Assembly (NCBI RefSeq): GCF_001591605.1
Contig: NZ_BCVF01000013.1
Span: forward strand, 1 to 64,000
Length of the DNA: 64,000 nt
Origin: Bacillus badius NBRC 15713
GTDB lineage: Bacteria > Bacillota > Bacilli > Bacillales > Domibacillaceae
Direction of reading: 5' to 3'
In this document: in pieces, positions 45,448 to 56,110 of the stretch
How positions within the stretch are numbered: position 1 is the first letter of the stretch
Layout: every line of letters begins with the position of its first letter
The notes under the pieces: generated by a model
The model's database searches: none
The model's input: the letters and a program-made list of their open reading frames with translations, nothing else
What the model was told of the DNA's origin: nothing
Made by a program: the position numbers and the translations under genes

Positions 45448-46566
45448 TTACTTGCGCTCGCCAATCGGCACGTACTCCTGCATGCCAGGTCCTGTGTACT
45501 CAGCACGCGGACGGATCAGGCGGTTGTTCGCATACTGCTCTAGAATATGCGCGAGCCAGCCGGATACACGGCTTACCGCAAAGATAGGCGTGAACAAATC
45601 ATGTTCAATGCCCAAGCTGTGGTAAACAGAAGCTGAATAGAAGTCAACGTTTGGCGGAAGCTTTTTCTGGCTTGTCACCAGTTCTTCAATTTGCGTGGAC
45701 ATCTCGTACCATTGCTTCTCTCCAGTTAGTTCTGTCAGCTTTCTTGACATTTCCTTTAAATGCTTGGCCCGCGGATCGCCTTGACGATATACACGGTGGC
45801 CAAACCCCATGATTTTCTCTTTATTGTTTAACTTATTTAAGATATAAGGCTCTACGTTATCAACAGAACCGATATCTGTGAGCATTTTCATTACTTGCTC
45901 ATTCGCTCCGCCATGAAGCGGGCCTTTTAATGCAGAAATAGCTGCTGTTACGCCGGAATATACATCAGATAAAGTGGCTACGCAGACGCGAGCGGTAAAT
46001 GTGGAAGCATTCAATTCATGATCCGCATGAAGAACAAGCGCTTTGTCGAACGCTTCAATTTCTACAGCCTCTGGTTCTTTTCCGGAAAGCATGTATAAGA
46101 AATTTTCTGCTAAACCGAAATCCTTGCGCGGTGCAATCGGATCTTCTCCTTTGCGGATACGGGCAAAAGCGGTAACAAGCGCAGGAATCTTCGCTTGCAG
46201 ACGGATAGCCTTGCGGTAATTAGCCTCCTCGTTCATTACATCGGCTTCTTCATCATATAAACCAATTAATGAAACAGCTGTTCGGAGGGCGGCCATTGGA
46301 TGGACTTTATCAATTGGATACATTTTAAAGTGGTTAATTACTTCTTGAGGAAGATCATAGCTGTCTGATAATTGCTGTTTTAACTCGTCCAGCTCTGCTT
46401 GTGTAGGAAGCTTGCGATGCCACAGCAGATAAATTACCTCTTCAAAGCTGGCATTTTCAGCTAAATCATCAATGTTATAGCCTGCATATGTAAGGGTATC
46501 ATCAATAATTGAGCTTACTGAAGATGTTGTTGCTACTACTCCTTCTAATCCACGAGCGGTCGTCAT
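45448..46566 (-). CDS. citZ: Citrate synthase
   Basis: A 372-residue type II-like bacterial citrate synthase condensing acetyl-CoA and oxaloacetate. Catalytic His in LKGPLHGGANE (about 220) and MGFGHRVYRQGDPR (about 258), and catalytic Asp in PNVDFYSASVYH (about 312). The ATG at 46566 lies 9 bases after GAAGGAG; a second ATG 6 bases earlier is too close. First gene of citZ-icd-mdh. Confidence 0.98.
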   Translation of the reverse strand: MTTARGLEGVVATTSSVSSIIDDTLTYAGYNIDDLAENASFEEVIYLLWHRKLPTQAELDELKQQLSDSYDLPQEVINHFKMYPIDKVHPMAALRTAVSLIGLYDEEADVMNEEANYRKAIRLQAKIPALVTAFARIRKGEDPIAPRKDFGLAENFLYMLSGKEPEAVEIEAFDKALVLHADHELNASTFTARVCVATLSDVYSGVTAAISALKGPLHGGANEQVMKMLTDIGSVDNVEPYILNKLNNKEKIMGFGHRVYRQGDPRAKHLKEMSRKLTELTGEKQWYEMSTQIEELVTSQKKLPPNVDFYSASVYHSLGIEHDLFTPIFAVSRVSGWLAHILEQYANNRLIRPRAEYTGPGMQEYVPIGERK

Positions 46567-46677
46567 AATCATTCTCTCCTTCGACTGTTAATTTCCCCCA
46601 TTGCTTTTTTTTGAAACCACTTTATCAACTGAGTGATTGCTCGGTAAGGTTCCATGTAAAACACGAACATTATAAAA

Positions 46678-46726
46678 AGATTGCGCTTTCACCTGCTATT
46701 ATAAACAATAAATTGGTGTTTGTGAA
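46678..46726 (-). promoter_or_regulatory. citZ promoter with overlapping cre site
   Basis: On the minus strand TTCACA (46721-46726), a 17-base spacer and TATAAT (46698-46703) form a sigma-A promoter. GTGAAAGCGCAATCT (46678-46692) matches the cre consensus at 14 of 15 positions and covers the start point, so CcpA would block transcription. CcpC sites could not be assigned. Confidence 0.65.
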
Positions 46727-46850
46727 TGAAAAGTGTCTAAAAATCTACAAATTCGTCATGGTTTCTCAACAAAACATGGGAAAAAAACATGTTATACTAA
46801 TAAATTATTTTTCTTACTTTAATTATTATACATCGGAATGGATGGAATTT

Positions 46851-47306
46851 CTATTGAAACCACTCGATAACTTTCATCGCTGTATACGCAATGCCCGCGC
46901 CGATCAGCGGACCGACCGCTACACCATTGAAAAGGGCGACTGCTGCAATGGTTCCGAAAACAAGCGCTGTCGTAATATGAGGATCTTCTGAAAGCAAAAC
47001 GACACCGTTTTTGCCGAGGAGGGCAACAAGCACTCCCGCGATAAGAGCAATCCACGCATACGGCGATTTCAACGATTCCCCCAGTTCTTTAAAACCGATT
47101 TCTCCTGTTGCGATTGGAACGAGCACAGCAATGGTAATAATCGCTACCCCCCAATTAATTCCCTTTGCCTGTACAGCAGCAAACACCTTATCATCAAGCC
47201 CGACGGCTTTCAGCACAAGCAGGAAGATAACGGCAATAAGCAAAGACTGATTTTTCGCAATCACACCAATCGCAAGAAGCATGATTAAAAATAAATAAGG
47301 CTGCAT
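46851..47306 (-). CDS. ytwI: DUF441 membrane protein, YtwI-like
   Basis: A 151-residue protein with four membrane helices (MQPYLFLIMLLAIGVIAKNQ at the start; IAGVLVALLGKNGV and NGVAVGPLIGAGIAY later). DUF441; function unknown. The ATG at 47306 has AAAGGAG upstream; the long extension to 47432 overlaps the divergent ytvI gene. Same place as in B. subtilis, between citZ and ytvI. Confidence 0.9.
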   Translation of the reverse strand: MQPYLFLIMLLAIGVIAKNQSLLIAVIFLLVLKAVGLDDKVFAAVQAKGINWGVAIITIAVLVPIATGEIGFKELGESLKSPYAWIALIAGVLVALLGKNGVVLLSEDPHITTALVFGTIAAVALFNGVAVGPLIGAGIAYTAMKVIEWFQ

Positions 47307-47411
47307 CTCTTTCTCCTTTCTTTTCATGCAATTTTTGTCGTTATAAAACGAGCTATTTTTCTTTCTATGCCCGTCCCAGCTTGATACAATGTCAACAAAG
47401 GAGGTGGGCTC

Positions 47412-48542
47412 GTGCATCCATCCAGCTGGCAAAGACTGATACGGCTATTCATTGTGGTGGTTTCCGCTGTCTTACTTATCCTCTCCTTATATTATATCGC
47501 GAAAATAACCTACCCATTTATCATCGGGTTTGCTGTTGCCTTTCTGATTAAGCCGTTCATCCGCTTTCTAGAAGTAAAGCTCAGGCTGCCCCGGGCCGCA
47601 GCTGCAGGTACAGCGATTCTTCTTATCCTGGCTGTTTTCGCGGGGGGGATGACGCTTCTTATCGCTGAAATTGTATCGGGAGCGAATTACTTTGCTTCAG
47701 TCGTCCCCCGTCATATCTATGTGGTAGTCGAGCAAATAGAGACTATATTTGCCTCACAGGTCATCCCTCTGTATGAACGGGCTGCTGGCATATTTCATTC
47801 ACTGGATACAGGTCAGCAGGAAACCATTGCCTCAAATATAAGGGAGGCTGGCGAACAGGTCGCTTCGACGGCAGGAGCCTTTATACAAGACTTCTTTTTA
47901 AAGCTTCCTAAGCTGATTTCTTGGATTCCCAGCTTTGCGACCGCATTAATTTTCTCATTTCTTGCTGCTTTTTTCATCAGTAAAGATTGGGAAAGCCTTC
48001 AGCAGCGGACCGTTCATTATTTGCCTCTGAAGGCAAGGACAAGCTTAAGCAAAGTGTTTTTTGCTTTAAGAAAGGCTTTATTTGGCTTTTTGCGTGCACA
48101 ATTCACGCTGATTTCCATCACCACATTTATTGTGCTTGCCGGATTGCTTATTTTGCGGGTTAATTATGCCATTACACTTGCCCTTGTCGCCGGACTGGTT
48201 GACTTGCTGCCGTATCTAGGCACCGGGACGCTATTTGTTCCATGGATCATCTATGAATTTATTGCCGGTGAGACTGGACTCGCCATTGGCCTGACCGTAC
48301 TGTATGTCATTATCATTGTCCAGCGGCAGATCATGGAGCCGAAAGTATTGTCTTCAAGCATCGGACTTGATCCTTTGGCTACACTGATTGCTTTATTCGT
48401 CGGCTTTAAGCTCGCTGGTTTTTTCGGTTTGATTCTCGGTCCTATCGCCCTGGTTATTATTAATGCGCTGCACAACGCCGGCGTATTTATCGATCTGCGC
48501 GATTATATTATGGGCAAAGAGGTTCCTCCGGCAGCAAAATAA
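47412..48542 (+). CDS. ytvI: Sporulation integral membrane protein YtvI
   Basis: A 376-residue AI-2E family membrane protein with about eight helices; the central soluble stretch spans roughly 90-200 and LPYLGTGTLFVPW and LDPLATLIALFVGFKLAG are in the C-terminal half. YtvI is linked to sporulation in Bacillus, with no known substrate. GTG start with AAAGGAGGTG upstream. Divergent from ytwI. Confidence 0.93.
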   Translation: MHPSSWQRLIRLFIVVVSAVLLILSLYYIAKITYPFIIGFAVAFLIKPFIRFLEVKLRLPRAAAAGTAILLILAVFAGGMTLLIAEIVSGANYFASVVPRHIYVVVEQIETIFASQVIPLYERAAGIFHSLDTGQQETIASNIREAGEQVASTAGAFIQDFFLKLPKLISWIPSFATALIFSFLAAFFISKDWESLQQRTVHYLPLKARTSLSKVFFALRKALFGFLRAQFTLISITTFIVLAGLLILRVNYAITLALVAGLVDLLPYLGTGTLFVPWIIYEFIAGETGLAIGLTVLYVIIIVQRQIMEPKVLSSSIGLDPLATLIALFVGFKLAGFFGLILGPIALVIINALHNAGVFIDLRDYIMGKEVPPAAK

Positions 48543-48571
48543 AAAACGTCAGCGGCCCGCTGACGTTTTTA
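48543..48571 (+). terminator. Terminator of ytvI
   Basis: AAAACGTCAGCGG pairs with CCGCTGACGTTTTT around one or two bases, directly after the stop codon. Confidence 0.9.
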
Positions 48572-48659
48572 AGTTATGCAACATGCTTTCTCAATCTTCA
48601 GCTGCTGGTTGACACCTAAACAAGTGAACACCAGCAAAATAAGCAGGCCGGAATTTAGT

Positions 48660-49046
48660 TTATTTCATAATGATAATATTATTATTTTGGAACGAACGGC
48701 GAAACAGACCAAGCAAAAGCGGCTGCAGCCATCGTCTTGTATAAGGAAGCAGGAGCAAAAAGCCTGAAATATCCGTAACAAATCCCGGGGTTAATAACAA
48801 CAAACCGCCAACTAAAACACAGACACCATCCATGACTGCCTCTCCAATAAAACGGCCGTTCTGAAGGTCTTCCCGAAGCTTCACTACTACATTCATCCCT
48901 TGTTTTTTGGCAAAATAGGCGCCTAAAAAACCGGTTGCTAAGATAAGTAAAAACGTCGGCAAAATCCCGATCGCCTTTCCGGAAAGCATCAACAGGCTAA
49001 TTTCAAGTGCAGGGACAATAATAAAAATAAACAATAGATATCGCAA
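48660..49046 (-). CDS. fxsA: FxsA family membrane protein
   Basis: A 128-residue membrane protein with three or four helices. The family phrase LLLTPGFVTDISGFLLLLP (about 82-100) is present. In E. coli FxsA relieves phage T7 exclusion by F; its normal job is unclear. B. subtilis has it (YtzA) at the same place near pyk. GGAG precedes the ATG. Confidence 0.93.
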   Translation of the reverse strand: MRYLLFIFIIVPALEISLLMLSGKAIGILPTFLLILATGFLGAYFAKKQGMNVVVKLREDLQNGRFIGEAVMDGVCVLVGGLLLLTPGFVTDISGFLLLLPYTRRWLQPLLLGLFRRSFQNNNIIIMK

Positions 49047-49166
49047 CGGATTTTCTCCTTTTTAAACAATTTATGTTCCTTTTCATTGTATCATTCCCCT
49101 GAGGGTGCCGGCAAAATATAAGGCTGTCTTCCTTTTCTCGCCTAGCATCGCCCCCGATTCTGCACT

Positions 49167-49210
49167 AAAAAGGCTCAACAGCTGGTCATTTCTGTGCTGT
49201 TGAGCCTTTT
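49167..49210 (-). terminator. Terminator of pfkA-pyk
   Basis: GGCTCAACAGC pairs with GCTGTTGAGCC around a 12-base loop; the minus-strand copy ends in TTTTTAGTG. Ten bases after the pyk stop codon. Confidence 0.9.
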
Positions 49211-49219
49211 CGCTAATGG

Positions 49220-50980
49220 TTAAAGGACGTTAGCATGTCCGTTATAAATAATTCCTCTGGCGGCATCTACGGTAATTTCCTGTCCGTCTTTTAAAGCAGC
49301 CGTTGCTTCTTCGACTCCCACGAGAACTGGTATGCCAAGGTTGATGCCAATCACTGCGGCATGGCTTGTCAAGCCGCCCTCTTCCGTAATTAAAGCGGCG
49401 CACTTTTCAATAGCCGGGACCATATCCCTATCGCTGCCGATGGTTACGAGAATATCCCCTTCTTCGACTTTCTCAAGGGCCTCTGCGGCATCTTTGGCAA
49501 CGACAACCTTCCCGTAAGCTGACTTGCGTCCAATTCCCTGGCCTTTCATCAAAATATCTCCGATGACATGGATTTTCATTAAGTTGGTCGTGCCGGACTC
49601 GCCTACTGGAACGCCGGCAGTGATCACGATGAGATCTCCGTGTTTGACAAGACCTGTACTTAAGCTTTTTTGCACAGCGAGTTCAAGCATTTCATCTGTT
49701 GTTTTCACTTTCGGACCAATATTTGGGAATACTCCCCAAACAAGCGCCAGGCTTCGCGATACGCGCTCACTGGATGTAACAGCGACAATTGGCGCCTTTG
49801 AGCGGTAGCGGGAAATCATACGTGCGGTATGTCCGCTCTCTGTTGGCGTCACGATGGCCTTTACATCTAAATTATTCGCTGTGTGGGCAACTGACTGCCC
49901 AATGGCATCGGTCATCGTATGACCGCTCGCTTTGCTGCGCGCTGATAGAATTTCTGAGTAATTTAATGCGGTTTCCGTACGGTCAGCGATGCTGTGCATC
50001 GTCTGTACAGCTTCAAGAGGATACATGCCTGCCGCTGTTTCCCCTGAAAGCATAATCGCATCTGTTCCATCAAAAATCGCATTGGCCACATCACTTGCCT
50101 CCGCACGTGTCGGACGCGGATTGCGCTGCATGGAATCAAGCATTTGTGTAGCTGTGATTACCGGCTTGCCAAGAGCATTGCAGCGCTGGATCAATCGTTT
50201 CTGCACGAGCGGCACCTCTTCTGCAGGGATTTCTACACCCAAGTCGCCCCGCGCGACCATTAAACCGTCAGATACCTCAAGGATGCTGTCAATATTATCG
50301 ACTCCTTCTTGATTCTCGATCTTCGGGATAATTTGAATATGGTTAGCGCCGTGACGCTCAAGCAATTCATGAATTTCCAAAACGTCAGATGCCCGGCGGA
50401 CAAAGGAAGCAGCGATAAAGTCAACATCTTGTTCAATGCCAAATTTAATATCTTCTGCATCCTTTTCAGTGATCCCCGGCAGGTTAATCGAGACTCCAGG
50501 AACATTTACACCTTTTTTGTTTTTTAGCGTGCCGCTGTTCAATACCTTAGTTGCAATTTCTCCCTTTTGCTTATCAACCTTTATCACCTGTAGGGCAATT
50601 AAACCATCATCAAGCAAAATTTTTCCGTCCGGCTCAATATCATTAATTAACCCTTCATATGTAACGGAGAATTTTTCAGGGGTGCCAAGAACTTCGTGCA
50701 TAGAGACGATGACCTCGCTGCCTGCAGCCAATTCAATTGCATCGTTCTCCATGTTATGTGTGCGGATTTCAGGACCTTTCGTATCTAATAAAATCCCCAC
50801 CGTCTTTCCGGCTTTCTTTGCTGCTTCACGAATGTTTTTAATACGCTGGGCATGCTCTTCGTGATTGCCGTGCGAAAAGTTCAAGCGGGCAATATTCATT
50901 CCTGCTTCCATCAGTTTTTCAAGCATGGATGGACTTTCGCTTGCCGGGCCAATGGTACATACAATTTTTGTCTTTCTCAT
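49220..50980 (-). CDS. pyk: Pyruvate kinase
   Basis: A 586-residue glycolytic enzyme converting PEP and ADP to pyruvate and ATP. Catalytic [12 protein letters not shown], the K+/Mg2+ site and the regulatory C domain are present. An extra C-terminal PEP-utiliser mobile domain (about 475-586; [21 protein letters not shown]) is typical of Bacillus pyruvate kinases. GGAGG precedes the ATG by 10 bases. It follows pfkA by 28 bases. Confidence 0.98.
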   Translation of the reverse strand: MRKTKIVCTIGPASESPSMLEKLMEAGMNIARLNFSHGNHEEHAQRIKNIREAAKKAGKTVGILLDTKGPEIRTHNMENDAIELAAGSEVIVSMHEVLGTPEKFSVTYEGLINDIEPDGKILLDDGLIALQVIKVDKQKGEIATKVLNSGTLKNKKGVNVPGVSINLPGITEKDAEDIKFGIEQDVDFIAASFVRRASDVLEIHELLERHGANHIQIIPKIENQEGVDNIDSILEVSDGLMVARGDLGVEIPAEEVPLVQKRLIQRCNALGKPVITATQMLDSMQRNPRPTRAEASDVANAIFDGTDAIMLSGETAAGMYPLEAVQTMHSIADRTETALNYSEILSARSKASGHTMTDAIGQSVAHTANNLDVKAIVTPTESGHTARMISRYRSKAPIVAVTSSERVSRSLALVWGVFPNIGPKVKTTDEMLELAVQKSLSTGLVKHGDLIVITAGVPVGESGTTNLMKIHVIGDILMKGQGIGRKSAYGKVVVAKDAAEALEKVEEGDILVTIGSDRDMVPAIEKCAALITEEGGLTSHAAVIGINLGIPVLVGVEEATAALKDGQEITVDAARGIIYNGHANVL

Positions 50981-51008
50981 CTTCTGAGAGCCTCCTCATA
51001 AAAATCGA

Positions 51009-52100
<1,092 letters not shown>

Positions 52101-52185
52101 CTAGGTGTATCTGCTTTTCAGCAGTCAACGAAAACACCCTTCTTCATTTCGGCCAGTTTATAACTGTTCCAAAAGCTGTTTGATT

Positions 52186-52229
52186 TAAAAAAGAACGTGC
52201 CTCCGCCTTTCGCTGCACGTTCTTTTTCC
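52186..52229 (-). terminator. Terminator of accDA
   Basis: AAAAAAGAACGTGC pairs with GCACGTTCTTTTT around a 14-base loop, shortly after the accA stop codon. The bases 52037-52185 show no gene. Confidence 0.9.
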
Positions 52230-52252
52230 CGATTTCTATTTGCCTGAAACAA

Positions 52253-53203
52253 TTAGAGAGTATACTCTCCGATTTGCTTATACTTCATATAACGTTCGCC
52301 CAGTAATTCCGGAACAGATAATTGAAGCAGTTCTTCAAGCGCCGGCTTCAACGTTTGATCAATTAATGCCGCCTGTTGAGCAACATTCCGGTGTGCGCCT
52401 CCGCTAACTTCCGGAATAATGGCATCAATGACTCCCAATTCCTTTAAATCGCCTGCTGTAATTTTCATCGTTTCCGCTGCCCGTTTCGCTTGGGCCGCAT
52501 CTTTCCAAAGCAGAGCAGCAGCCCCCTCAGGAGAAATAACCGAGTACGTAGAGTTTTCGAGCATAAATAATTTATCGCCAATCCCCAAGGCAAGCGCTCC
52601 GCCGCTTCCGCCTTCACCGATAACGATACAAATCACCGGAACCTCCATGCCAGCCATTTCAAACAGGTTCTTGGCAATGGCTTCGCTTTGTCCGCGCTCC
52701 TCTGCAGCTTTCCCTGGATAGGCGCCTTTCGTATCAATTAAGCAAATAATCGGACGCTTAAACTTTACTGCCTGATTCATTAACCGCAGCGCTTTCCGAT
52801 ACCCTTCAGGATGAGGCATGCCAAATGTGCGCTTAATATTCTCCTTCGTATCGCGTCCGCGCTGATGACCAATGACAGTGACGGGCATGCCGTGGTATTT
52901 CGCTACTCCGCCGACAATCGCTCCATCATCGCCAAACAATCTGTCGCCGTGAAGCTCCATAAAATCCGTAAACAGGTAGCCAATATAATCAAGCGTTGTT
53001 GGCCGTTCCGGATGACGGGCCATTTGTACGCGGTCCCATGGCGTCATGCTTTCGTAAATATCTTTTTCAAGCTTTTTCAAGCGCTGCTCAAGCTTCTCAA
53101 TTTCTTCTGTTAAATCCACATCTGAAGTCGATGTAAATTCCTTTAGTTCAGCAATCTTTCCTTTTAGCTCCAACACTGGTTTCTCAAATTCTAAACCAAT
53201 CAT
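52253..53203 (-). CDS. accA: Acetyl-CoA carboxylase carboxyltransferase subunit alpha
   Basis: A 316-residue subunit of the carboxyltransferase that moves CO2 from carboxybiotin to acetyl-CoA, giving malonyl-CoA. An N-terminal coiled coil (about 12-50) precedes the crotonase-like core ([55 protein letters not shown]). ATG overlaps the accD stop by 4 bases, so the two subunits are coupled. Confidence 0.98.
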   Translation of the reverse strand: MIGLEFEKPVLELKGKIAELKEFTSTSDVDLTEEIEKLEQRLKKLEKDIYESMTPWDRVQMARHPERPTTLDYIGYLFTDFMELHGDRLFGDDGAIVGGVAKYHGMPVTVIGHQRGRDTKENIKRTFGMPHPEGYRKALRLMNQAVKFKRPIICLIDTKGAYPGKAAEERGQSEAIAKNLFEMAGMEVPVICIVIGEGGSGGALALGIGDKLFMLENSTYSVISPEGAAALLWKDAAQAKRAAETMKITAGDLKELGVIDAIIPEVSGGAHRNVAQQAALIDQTLKPALEELLQLSVPELLGERYMKYKQIGEYTL

Positions 53204-54072
53204 GCCAGTTCACCCCCCTGTTGATGAATATCAAGTAAAAAGGCGATTTTCTCCTTCATCTCATGACGGTGAATGACCGCATCAAGCTGACCATGCTTTA
53301 ATAGAAATTCGGCTGTCTGGAAATCTTCCGGCAGCTTTTCATGAATGGTCTGTTCAATAATCCGTCTGCCAGCAAATCCAATAAGCGCTCCCGGTTCTGC
53401 GAAGTTATAGTCTCCAAGAGAGGCAAAACTTGCAGATACGCCGCCCGTTGTAGGATGTGTCATGACTGAAATAATCAATCCGCCATTTTCACTGAAACGC
53501 TTTAAAGCTACACTTGTTTTTGCCATTTGCATTAATGAGAGCACGCCTTCTTGCATACGGGCGCCTCCTGAAGCAGTGAAAATAATGAATGGCACGCCTC
53601 TTCTGCCTGCTTCTTCAATCGCTCTTGTAATTTTCTCACCCACTACTGATCCCATGCTTCCCATGCGGAAGTTAGCATCCATAATGGCCACAACTGTCTC
53701 GAAACCTTCCACACGGCCAACGCCGGTTAACACAGCTTCATTCATTTTTGTCTTTTGCTTATCCACATCTACTTTTTCTAAGTAGCCCGGGAAATTCAGC
53801 GGATTAGTTGAAGTAAGCCCGGCGTCAAACTCTTGGAATGTCCCTTCATCAATAAAAGAATCACGGCGTTCAACAGCTGTCATCCCATGATGATGGCCGC
53901 ATTGCATACACACATTTAAATTCTTCTTTAGCTCTTTTGTATACATGATCTTCTTGCACTTCGGGCATTTCTGCATAATGCCTTCAGGGACATCCTGCTT
54001 GCTTGCTTCTGTAGGTATCGTCGCATACTTTTTCTTTTTTGGTTTTTGTTTGTTAAATAGATCTTTAATCAA
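53200..54072 (-). CDS. accD: Acetyl-CoA carboxylase carboxyltransferase subunit beta
   Basis: A 290-residue subunit with an N-terminal zinc ribbon (CPKC and CMQC, about 36-58) and a crotonase-like core ([42 protein letters not shown]). The TTG at 54072 is chosen: GAGAGG lies 7 bases upstream and the protein then starts [10 protein letters not shown], like MLKDIFTKKK of B. subtilis. The long frame to 54135 has no ribosome site. Confidence 0.96.
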   Translation of the reverse strand: MIKDLFNKQKPKKKKYATIPTEASKQDVPEGIMQKCPKCKKIMYTKELKKNLNVCMQCGHHHGMTAVERRDSFIDEGTFQEFDAGLTSTNPLNFPGYLEKVDVDKQKTKMNEAVLTGVGRVEGFETVVAIMDANFRMGSMGSVVGEKITRAIEEAGRRGVPFIIFTASGGARMQEGVLSLMQMAKTSVALKRFSENGGLIISVMTHPTTGGVSASFASLGDYNFAEPGALIGFAGRRIIEQTIHEKLPEDFQTAEFLLKHGQLDAVIHRHEMKEKIAFLLDIHQQGGELA

Positions 54073-54132
54073 GTTGCATCCTCTCCCTATAAAAAGCTTA
54101 AACCTAGTTATGTGACTTGTTGAGACGGACAG

Positions 54133-54162
54133 CAAAAAAAACAGAACAGCTTAAAGCTGTTT
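54133..54162 (-). terminator. Terminator of ytsJ-gntR unit
   Basis: On the minus strand AACAGCTT/AAGCTGTT forms a hairpin that includes the regulator's stop codon and is followed by CTGTTTTTTTT. It separates the regulator from accD. Confidence 0.75.
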
Positions 54163-54759
54163 GTAAGCGTCAAAAATATCTTTTATATTTCTTGCCTTTA
54201 CTCTATCAATTAAGTGGATAAATGCGTCTTTATTTGTTAACAGCCGATCCTCTTTATGAATCGCAGCGGCATAATCAGATACGATCAGCCAAATCTTTTT
54301 TAAAAGAGAGTTCCCGCTTGCATCCATCAAAAAAGTAAAGAAGTCACGTTCTGTAAAGCCCTCTTCTCTCATGCTCTCAGACAGATTGGACATTCGTTCC
54401 TCGAGGTCTGAAAGCATGGCGAGAGAAGACAAACACCCCATCTCTAAAATCTCTTTCGTCAACCGGACATCCTGCTTCGTCTGCTCCCGTTGTAAAATAA
54501 ATGTGCTAAGCAGCTGCACAAGCTGATGATCATTGAAATCACGGAGAAAGGTGCCCTCCCCGCGCCTCGTTTCAATCAAACCGAGCAATTCCAAGGCCCT
54601 CAACGCCTCCCGCACAGAAGAGCGAGCGGCAGACAGCCGCTCGGACAATTCACGTTCGGATGGCATCTTATCTCCGGGCACCAGTCCATCCGCTGCGATC
54701 ATCTCACGAATCTTGTCAACGACCTCTGCAAACTTTGATTGCGGCCGCTCATTCTCCAC
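54151..54759 (-). CDS. FadR-subfamily GntR transcriptional regulator
   Basis: A regulator of about 202 residues. The winged helix (about 10-70) has DKMPSERELSERLSAARSSVREALRALE and LIETRRGEGTFL, typical of GntR; the C-terminal helical domain is of FCD/FadR type. The likely start is the GTG at 54759, 11 bases after AAAAGG, which lies in the last codons of ytsJ; GTG codons at 54771 and 54807 are alternatives. Coupling to malic enzyme and matching GGTCxGACC palindromes before ytsJ and pfkA suggest control of carbon flow between malate, pyruvate and glycolysis. The ligand is unknown. Confidence 0.85.
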   Translation of the reverse strand: MENERPQSKFAEVVDKIREMIAADGLVPGDKMPSERELSERLSAARSSVREALRALELLGLIETRRGEGTFLRDFNDHQLVQLLSTFILQREQTKQDVRLTKEILEMGCLSSLAMLSDLEERMSNLSESMREEGFTERDFFTFLMDASGNSLLKKIWLIVSDYAAAIHKEDRLLTNKDAFIHLIDRVKARNIKDIFDAYKQL

Positions 54760-54763
54760 GGCT

Positions 54764-56002
54764 TTATTCACCTTTTCCGATAAGAGACAACTGCATTGTG
54801 CGTTCACGGATTTCTTCAGGGTCGGCCTTTAAGCGGGCAACGCCTGTTTCCATCGCCGCTTTTGCCACCGCTGCTGCTACAGCAGGGGCCACACGCGGAT
54901 CAAACGGTCCTGGAATCACATAATCAGCATTTAACTCGTGCTCCTCAATCAAGCCGGCGATTGCTTCTACAGCCGCCTGCTTCATTTGTTCATTGATATG
55001 TGTGGCCCGAACATCCAGCGCTCCACGGAAAATCCCTGGGAAAGCCAGAACGTTATTTACTTGGTTCGGAAAATCGGAACGCCCCGTTCCAATTACACGC
55101 GCCCCTGCCATTTTTGCTTCTTCAGGCATCACTTCCGGAACCGGATTGGCCATCGCAAAAATAACAGGCTCCGGGTTCATCATTTGAATCATTTCTTTTG
55201 TAAGAGCCCCTGCAACAGATACACCGATAAATACATCTGCCCCTTTAATAACATCCTCTAACGAACCTTCCTGGCGATGAACATTAGTAAACTTGGCTAC
55301 TTCTTCTTTCACCGGGTTCATCCCTTCCTGACGGCCTTCGTAAATAGCTCCGCGGGAATCGCACATAATGATGTCGCGGACCCCATAGCTTGCCAGCAGC
55401 TTAATGATAGCAATGCCGGCTGCACCAGCCCCATTGGCTACCACTTTAATATCCTTGAACTTTCTGCCTGTTAATTTCAAAGCGTTCAGCAAGCCGGCAA
55501 CTGTAACAATCGCTGTTCCGTGCTGATCATCATGGAAAATCGGGATATTTGTTTCTTTTTTCAGCCGTTCCTCAATTTCAAAACAGTGAGGAGCAGCGAT
55601 ATCCTCTAAGTTGACACCGCCGAATGTCGGCTCCATCAGCTTAACGGTTTCAACAATTTTGTCTGCGTCTTCTGTATCCAGGCAAATCGGAAACGCATCT
55701 ACGCCGGCAAAGCTTTTAAACAACACTGCTTTCCCTTCCATAACCGGCATAGCTGCTTCTGCACCGATATTTCCAAGCCCAAGAACGGCTGTGCCATTAG
55801 AAACGACTGCCACCGTATTTCCTTTAATCGTATAATCAAATACAGTTTCAGGTTTTTCATAGATTTCCTTACACGGTTCAGCCACTCCCGGGGAATAAGC
55901 AAGGCTCAAATCTCTTGCATTTTTCACTTTTGTTTTAACCCCAGTGGACAACTTTCCTTTATTGGTTTTATGCATATGTAATGCTTCTTCTCTAAGTGAC
56001 AT
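54764..56002 (-). CDS. ytsJ: Malic enzyme (YtsJ-like)
   Basis: A 412-residue short malic enzyme that oxidatively decarboxylates malate to pyruvate. Catalytic Tyr in LAYSPGVAEPC (about 35-45), Lys in FAGVDAFP region, metal ligands in FHDDQHGTAIV and the dinucleotide loop GAGAAGIAI. B. subtilis YtsJ, of the same size and between dnaE and accD, is the main NADP-dependent malic enzyme. Followed directly by a GntR regulator gene. Confidence 0.95.
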   Translation of the reverse strand: MSLREEALHMHKTNKGKLSTGVKTKVKNARDLSLAYSPGVAEPCKEIYEKPETVFDYTIKGNTVAVVSNGTAVLGLGNIGAEAAMPVMEGKAVLFKSFAGVDAFPICLDTEDADKIVETVKLMEPTFGGVNLEDIAAPHCFEIEERLKKETNIPIFHDDQHGTAIVTVAGLLNALKLTGRKFKDIKVVANGAGAAGIAIIKLLASYGVRDIIMCDSRGAIYEGRQEGMNPVKEEVAKFTNVHRQEGSLEDVIKGADVFIGVSVAGALTKEMIQMMNPEPVIFAMANPVPEVMPEEAKMAGARVIGTGRSDFPNQVNNVLAFPGIFRGALDVRATHINEQMKQAAVEAIAGLIEEHELNADYVIPGPFDPRVAPAVAAAVAKAAMETGVARLKADPEEIRERTMQLSLIGKGE

Positions 56003-56044
56003 TATTTTTTTCGCTCCCTATTTCAGCAATTCCAACTTCCTCTA

Positions 56045-56057
56045 GTGGTCAGACCAC
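56045..56057 (-). promoter_or_regulatory. GntR-type operator upstream of ytsJ
   Basis: GTGGTCAGACCAC is a perfect 13-base palindrome of the TGGTnnGACCA type bound by FadR-family GntR regulators. It lies 43 bases before the ytsJ start, in the presumed transcription start region. Promoter hexamers upstream are weak. Confidence 0.65.
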
Positions 56058-56110
56058 ATTTTCGTCTATTACACACAATAAACTAAAGGCAAGCGGTTGT
56101 AAAGTAGTAA

